DNA of 64,000 nucleotides from Candidatus Omnitrophota bacterium. Lineage in GTDB: Bacteria > Omnitrophota > Omnitrophia > Omnitrophales > Aquincolibacteriaceae. Each line of letters starts with the position of its first letter. Position 1 is the stretch's first letter. The notes beneath the pieces were generated by a model. It was given only the letters and a program-made list of their open reading frames with translations. It was not told the DNA's origin and made no database searches. Shown piece after piece: positions 60,649 through 64,000 of the stretch. The translations under genes and the position numbers were made by a program. The stretch is taken from NCBI GenBank assembly GCA_903820505.1, contig CAIJHQ010000058.1:1-64000 (forward strand), written 5' to 3'.

Positions 60649-62190
60649 ATGGCAGAGCAAAACAATTCTGAAACTTATCCGAAACGTGATTTCGAGGCCA
60701 TCAAGATCATGGCTGATTGCGCAGACGGCTACGCTTGGACCATTCGCGATGTGGCACTGGATACTGGCGGCGGGTGCTGCAGTCCGCTTGCCTATTATTT
60801 TCCGAATATTCCAGAGGTGGAGGAGATCGATAAAGCCCTACTGGACTGGTCGATGGAATTCAGCATGGACTGCGGAGACTTTTGCGATCTTCGGTTTGAT
60901 TTTGTGTCGTTGCATGAGGAAGGCGTGGCTCTTGCCGAAAGATTGGCGCGGGCGATTAAACAGACCGGAATAAGGGTTTTTTATGAGCGTCCGTATGAAG
61001 ATCCGAATACAAGCCCCATGTTCGAGGTCGGGGAGGGTATCGCACGGCCTCCCCAAAGGCTCTTTGAAATCCTGGATCGTTATCGCAATAGCTGGACCGT
61101 TGATAGCCAGACGCCAGCCCAGGTTGATTACTTTTTTAAAGCCGCGGAACTTCCCGCCATTGAGCAAAAGATCCGAGAAAGCATTGAAATCGTGATTGGG
61201 AAAAATCTCGCGGATAAGATCATTGATGTTTTTCACAAAATCCTTAATGAGGGTTTCAGCGATGAGGTTCGCTATGAGATTCCCCTTATCTGGGGGGATA
61301 AATATGACGAGGCTCCGGGCGGCGGAGAGTTTTTTTATGCCATAAGGACAGCCTTCATGGCTCTGGCCGGAGGCAAGTTCGCGGATTTTCTGCGATGGTT
61401 TACCGCATACCCCGGCGTCATGAATTTTTGCCCGAGTTCAATGGCTGCTCACATCGAGTCAACTTGGCGCTCTGCAATGAGCCCTGATTTGTTCGATCAA
61501 TACGAAGACCTGTTTTTGTGGATTTTTATTGGGGGTGCGAGATCCGGTTTATACCACAGGACCCGAGACATTGATTTTGCGGATGCGGCAGGGTATCTCC
61601 TTTGGGACATCCTTCAGGATTATAAGGTTCCGGAGGAGGATGGTTTTGCCTATATCCTGAGAGATGAGCGCGAAGGCAAACAATGTGATCATGCGGCAGA
61701 GCTTATCAGGCGGTTCAAGGCGGGGCTTATTGCCATCCGATCTGGAAAATATAGACGGGAAATAGAAAACTTTTGTTCTGAAGAAGAAATCGGATGGATT
61801 GGCCGCTGGCGCAACGACGACGAATGGGCCGGTTCCGATGACCCCCTCGCAAACGGCATCGCAGAGGTTGTCCGAAAAAGGGTCGTGGAGAGTATTGAAT
61901 ACTATTCTGGAGCTTTTTGGAAACGTGCCTCCGAATGGGGCAATGAATTGGTTGAGGCCATCCGGCAGTATGTGGATGCTGGGGGGCAGGGCAAAATCCG
62001 GATCAAAGAGGATGACTTAAAGAAATGCATAGAGTCAAAGGTCCTCTATGACCGGGCGCTGCGTTCTTCCGCGTTTGTCAAATCATACCTCAATTCGGGA
62101 GAGTTCTCGGGCAGCGCCGATTATGTCGCGGCCTGTTTGATTAACGAGATCATGAAATCCGGTGCTATTGTTTTTGAACAAAGAGGCTAA
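60649..62190 (+). CDS. island protein of unknown function, 513 residues
   Basis: I do not recognise this protein. It is soluble, acidic and rich in Trp, Tyr and Phe, with no signal peptide or membrane helix. Notable stretches are RDVALDTGGGCCSPLAYYF near the N-terminus, a cysteine cluster (GGGCC, then DCGDFCD), EIPLIWGDKYDEAPGGGEFF in the middle, and a charged helical C-terminus. ATG 60649 is preferred over 60631 because purine-rich sequence lies before it, but neither has a strong site. It follows the mod-res terminator and is 10 nt from a small gene, so it heads a three-gene unit. A defence, toxin or regulatory role is only suggested by position in the island. Confidence 0.55.
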   Translation: MAEQNNSETYPKRDFEAIKIMADCADGYAWTIRDVALDTGGGCCSPLAYYFPNIPEVEEIDKALLDWSMEFSMDCGDFCDLRFDFVSLHEEGVALAERLARAIKQTGIRVFYERPYEDPNTSPMFEVGEGIARPPQRLFEILDRYRNSWTVDSQTPAQVDYFFKAAELPAIEQKIRESIEIVIGKNLADKIIDVFHKILNEGFSDEVRYEIPLIWGDKYDEAPGGGEFFYAIRTAFMALAGGKFADFLRWFTAYPGVMNFCPSSMAAHIESTWRSAMSPDLFDQYEDLFLWIFIGGARSGLYHRTRDIDFADAAGYLLWDILQDYKVPEEDGFAYILRDEREGKQCDHAAELIRRFKAGLIAIRSGKYRREIENFCSEEEIGWIGRWRNDDEWAGSDDPLANGIAEVVRKRVVESIEYYSGAFWKRASEWGNELVEAIRQYVDAGGQGKIRIKEDDLKKCIESKVLYDRALRSSAFVKSYLNSGEFSGSADYVAACLINEIMKSGAIVFEQRG

Positions 62191-62200
62191 TGTTGGAAAG

Positions 62201-62431
62201 ATGAAAACGACCCGCACGATTGAAAAGTTTGAGCTGAAAATCTCGGGCATCATGAATGATATTACCTCTCTTCAAAAAGAGATTGCGCGAGGCGAAGGGA
62301 TTCAAGGGTTTATCAGAGTTCAGCCGCAGAAGCATCAAGAATGTTTAACCAAACTGGCGGAGGCCCACAGGGCGCTTTTCGACGCAATTGGGCTGCTGGT
62401 CGAGGCGGGTAATAGAGCGGGGGCATCATGA
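62201..62431 (+). CDS. small helical island protein
   Basis: The 76-residue product is predicted to be mostly helical with a heptad-like pattern (IEKFELKISGIMNDITSLQK, then LTKLAEAHRALFDAIGLLVE), suggesting a coiled coil or a small adaptor. ATG 62201 is the first ATG; the frame extends upstream into the previous gene with a GTG at 62162. It overlaps the next gene by 4 nt (ATGA), so both are made together. Function unknown. Confidence 0.5.
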   Translation: MKTTRTIEKFELKISGIMNDITSLQKEIARGEGIQGFIRVQPQKHQECLTKLAEAHRALFDAIGLLVEAGNRAGAS

Positions 62432-62688
62432 TCTCCCAAGAGGGCGCTATTAAAATCGCGGAAAAACATCATGGCCCGGGATTCGAGCTATACTGGATCA
62501 CTCATGGAATGGGATGCTGCCGTGTGTATCAATCCGCCGCGCATTCTTGGGCCGCAGACGATGTGTGGTGCATACTCTGCTCCAATCATCCGCGCGCGAA
62601 GGGGCCTATTGCTGCTTCGCGGGCCATCGTGATCCACAAAGAGACGGGCAAGATTCTCTACGATGGCTCTGCGGGAGACGAAGGGTAG
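62428..62688 (+). CDS. small island protein resembling the YrhB/Imm35 fold
   Basis: The 86-residue product starts with ISQEGAIKIAEKHHG and ends with a segment where PIAASRAIVIHKETGKILYD is followed by GSAGDEG. The layout of helix, W-containing strand (DDVWCILCSN), then a final V-x-K-x-TG-(K/E) strand with GSA is like YrhB/Imm35 immunity-type domains, a loose resemblance only. Four cysteines (GCC and CILC) are present. It is coupled to the helical protein (ATGA). If the resemblance holds, the three genes could be a toxin-immunity or defence set; this is inference. Confidence 0.45.
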   Translation: MISQEGAIKIAEKHHGPGFELYWITHGMGCCRVYQSAAHSWAADDVWCILCSNHPRAKGPIAASRAIVIHKETGKILYDGSAGDEG

Positions 62689-62701
62689 CGATTTGATCTA
62701 G

Positions 62702-63721
62702 CTAATCGGTTAAAATCGTTCTTGTCATTTGTCGAACGCTCTCCCTAAGAGAGGCTAAGGTTTGTTCCCGGGAAATTAATTTGGCGGTAATCGGTGATTG
62801 CAGGAAAGTGGTTTTGAAATCCGTCCTTTTCTTTAGGTTCTCAATCAGTTCATTCGAATCTGAATCTGGCTCTATGTAATCAAAGAACCATTCGGGAACC
62901 AATCCTTCGGATATTCTTCTCCGCATAAACCGGCGGATCGTATTTCGGCTTTTCCTCCAGCGTTGACTTAAAACACCAATCCATTCCCGATAATTCTTAT
63001 CCTGCTTCAAGAAGTCTTGAATGGCAGGGGCCATTCTTTCAAGATTGTCGAGGTATCTTCCCGAAACCAAATTGGCGCTCCGGTTTAACGCGTTTTGTAG
63101 CGGGAATCCGATTTTTCGTAAAAGATAAAGCAATTGGCGCCGTTCTAACCCCTTCTCCTTTGCAAAAGCATAAACGGATACCGCCTTTGCTTCCTCCGCT
63201 ATTTGTTTCGGGATGTTCTCTTCAACGAATCGTCTTGCCTCATCCTCAATCTTCCGAGCGGCCTCTGGATTTCTCTTTTTTGCTGAACTGTAAATTCTTT
63301 TAACCATTTCCGCGAAAAGTTTGTAATTTTTATCAACTCTGGCCCGCGCTCGATCTGAGACGGACTTGGAAGGGCTTGCGAATAGTTTGTGCTGCAGGCG
63401 AGGATCAACAGCATAGAGACGGCGTTTAATTAACCTTTCGAGATGTTCCTTAGGGAGGGGAAAGGTCTCAATAGCCGGGTTTTTTAGCCACGCCTCGTTG
63501 GCTATGGCGAGATCAGCAAACAATTCGGTGATGAACCCGTCAAATTCTCGTTTCCAATCCGTGCCCCATCTTTTTGTAAAGACGCTTAGCTTGCCATTGG
63601 AGCGCAAGTCCTCCTCGAAGGCTTTTTTATACGCGTCTAGGATGGGTTTCCCCTCGGGGGTGCAAGCCGCCAAAAATACTTTGGCGAAAACAATTCTTTC
63701 CTTTAGGGGGTCGTTCCTCAT
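62702..63721 (-). CDS. island protein of unknown function, basic, helical
   Basis: The 339-residue product is rich in Lys and Arg and predicted mostly helical, without signal peptide or membrane helix. A helix-turn-helix-like stretch (GLERRQLLYLLRKIGFPLQN) and a very basic helix (SQRWRKSRNTIRRFMRRRIS) suggest nucleic-acid binding. I do not recognise the family. GGAGAGAG lies just before the ATG. It converges with the unknown cassette (stops 13 nt apart) and diverges from the cysteine-rich gene at the window end. Confidence 0.5.
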   Translation of the reverse strand: MRNDPLKERIVFAKVFLAACTPEGKPILDAYKKAFEEDLRSNGKLSVFTKRWGTDWKREFDGFITELFADLAIANEAWLKNPAIETFPLPKEHLERLIKRRLYAVDPRLQHKLFASPSKSVSDRARARVDKNYKLFAEMVKRIYSSAKKRNPEAARKIEDEARRFVEENIPKQIAEEAKAVSVYAFAKEKGLERRQLLYLLRKIGFPLQNALNRSANLVSGRYLDNLERMAPAIQDFLKQDKNYREWIGVLSQRWRKSRNTIRRFMRRRISEGLVPEWFFDYIEPDSDSNELIENLKKRTDFKTTFLQSPITAKLISREQTLASLRESVRQMTRTILTD

Positions 63722-63819
63722 TTTCTCTCTCCAGGCCTAATTCTAGTCAATCCGCCCCAAAATGTCCCCTTTTTTCCCAATTGACTATTAATAAAAGCCC
63801 TTACCCAAAAGGAGGAAAA

Positions 63820-64000
63820 ATGAAGAAGTTAACCCCCGTTCGTGCCATCCGGCAGTATTGCCTCGATTGTTCTGGTTTCCAGCCTAAAGAGGCCCGCCTT
63901 TGCCCTGCGACAGATTGCCCCCTGTTTACCTACCGTTTAGGAAAGAATCCCGCCCGGAAGAGGTGTGGCTCCGGGGACGAGCTTATGTTGGAAAAAACGC
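63820..64000 (+). CDS. cysteine-rich phage-type small protein, 3' end beyond the window
   Basis: A frame starting after a strong AAGGAGG (63809-63815) runs off the end after 60 codons. It begins MKKLTPVRAIRQYCLDCSGF and continues with ARLCPATDCPLFTYRLGKNP. Four cysteines in C-x2-C and C-x5-C spacing followed by CPL-x-x-YRxGxNP match a small zinc-binding protein commonly found in phages and integrative elements, whose function is not established. It supports a phage-like or integrative nature of the island. Confidence 0.7.
   Translation, partial: MKKLTPVRAIRQYCLDCSGFQPKEARLCPATDCPLFTYRLGKNPARKRCGSGDELMLEKT

Larger units (their letters stand above)
54547..64000. mobile_element. tRNA-Pro-associated genomic island, right end outside the window
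   Basis: The region begins at the 3' end of tRNA-Pro and opens with a tyrosine integrase, the classical layout of an integrative element. Cargo: a type III restriction-modification pair, three unknown genes, an unknown minus-strand gene and a phage-type small protein. The genes are visibly more AT-rich in third positions than the arginine block. No second copy of the tRNA 3' end is found in the window, so the far attachment site lies beyond 64000. The island may be an integrative element or a prophage remnant. Confidence 0.75.

Overview
The window looks like chromosome of an uncultured Gram-negative (diderm) bacterium. It encodes several outer-membrane beta-barrel proteins, AsmA/YdbH-type envelope proteins, lipoproteins and pseudopilins. 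The mix of genes, the strong one-strand bias and the many ATGA/TAATG overlaps would fit a lineage such as Omnitrophota, but that placement is inference; there is no rRNA here to test it.

Layout. 1-7.4 kb: a secreted repeat protein, rplM-rpsI with a tiny coupled lipoprotein, an AsmA-like protein, and rnc on the minus strand with an apparently leaderless promoter. 7.6-13.2 kb: a signalling cluster of three histidine kinases and several receiver domains (one gene frameshifted), without any recognisable output domain. 13.4-28.4 kb: a large amino-acid and polyamine block. A consensus sigma70 promoter precedes argC-J-B-D-F-G-H-lysA. A second promoter precedes homospermidine synthase and an ornithine/lysine-type decarboxylase, followed by dapF-dapA-dapB. 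Together these make arginine, use its ornithine intermediate for putrescine and homospermidine, and complete diaminopimelate/lysine synthesis. 28.4-35.6 kb: two large surface proteins and a lipoprotein. 35.6-46.5 kb: uvrA, an FtsH-like membrane protease with almost no periplasmic domain, a large lipoprotein, hrcA-grpE-dnaJ (no dnaK), a thioesterase and gpsA. 46.5-54.2 kb: a FadL-type porin (minus strand), a chagasin-like inhibitor, a compact ydbH/ynbE/ydbL-type operon, two pseudopilins, thiM, a spore-photoproduct-lyase-like radical SAM protein (minus strand) and rlmH.

54.3-64 kb: two REP-like palindromes lie directly before tRNA-Pro(GGG). The tRNA is followed by a strong terminator, a tyrosine integrase and a genomic island that runs off the window end. 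The island carries a type III restriction-modification pair (mod-res), a three-gene cassette of unknown function, an unknown basic protein on the minus strand, and the start of a small cysteine-rich phage-type protein. Between the integrase and mod lies a roughly 140-nt RNA-like structure. It ends in an intrinsic terminator whose 5' arm is exactly complementary to an upstream segment. This looks like an undescribed attenuator or structured leader and is the most interesting signal in the window.
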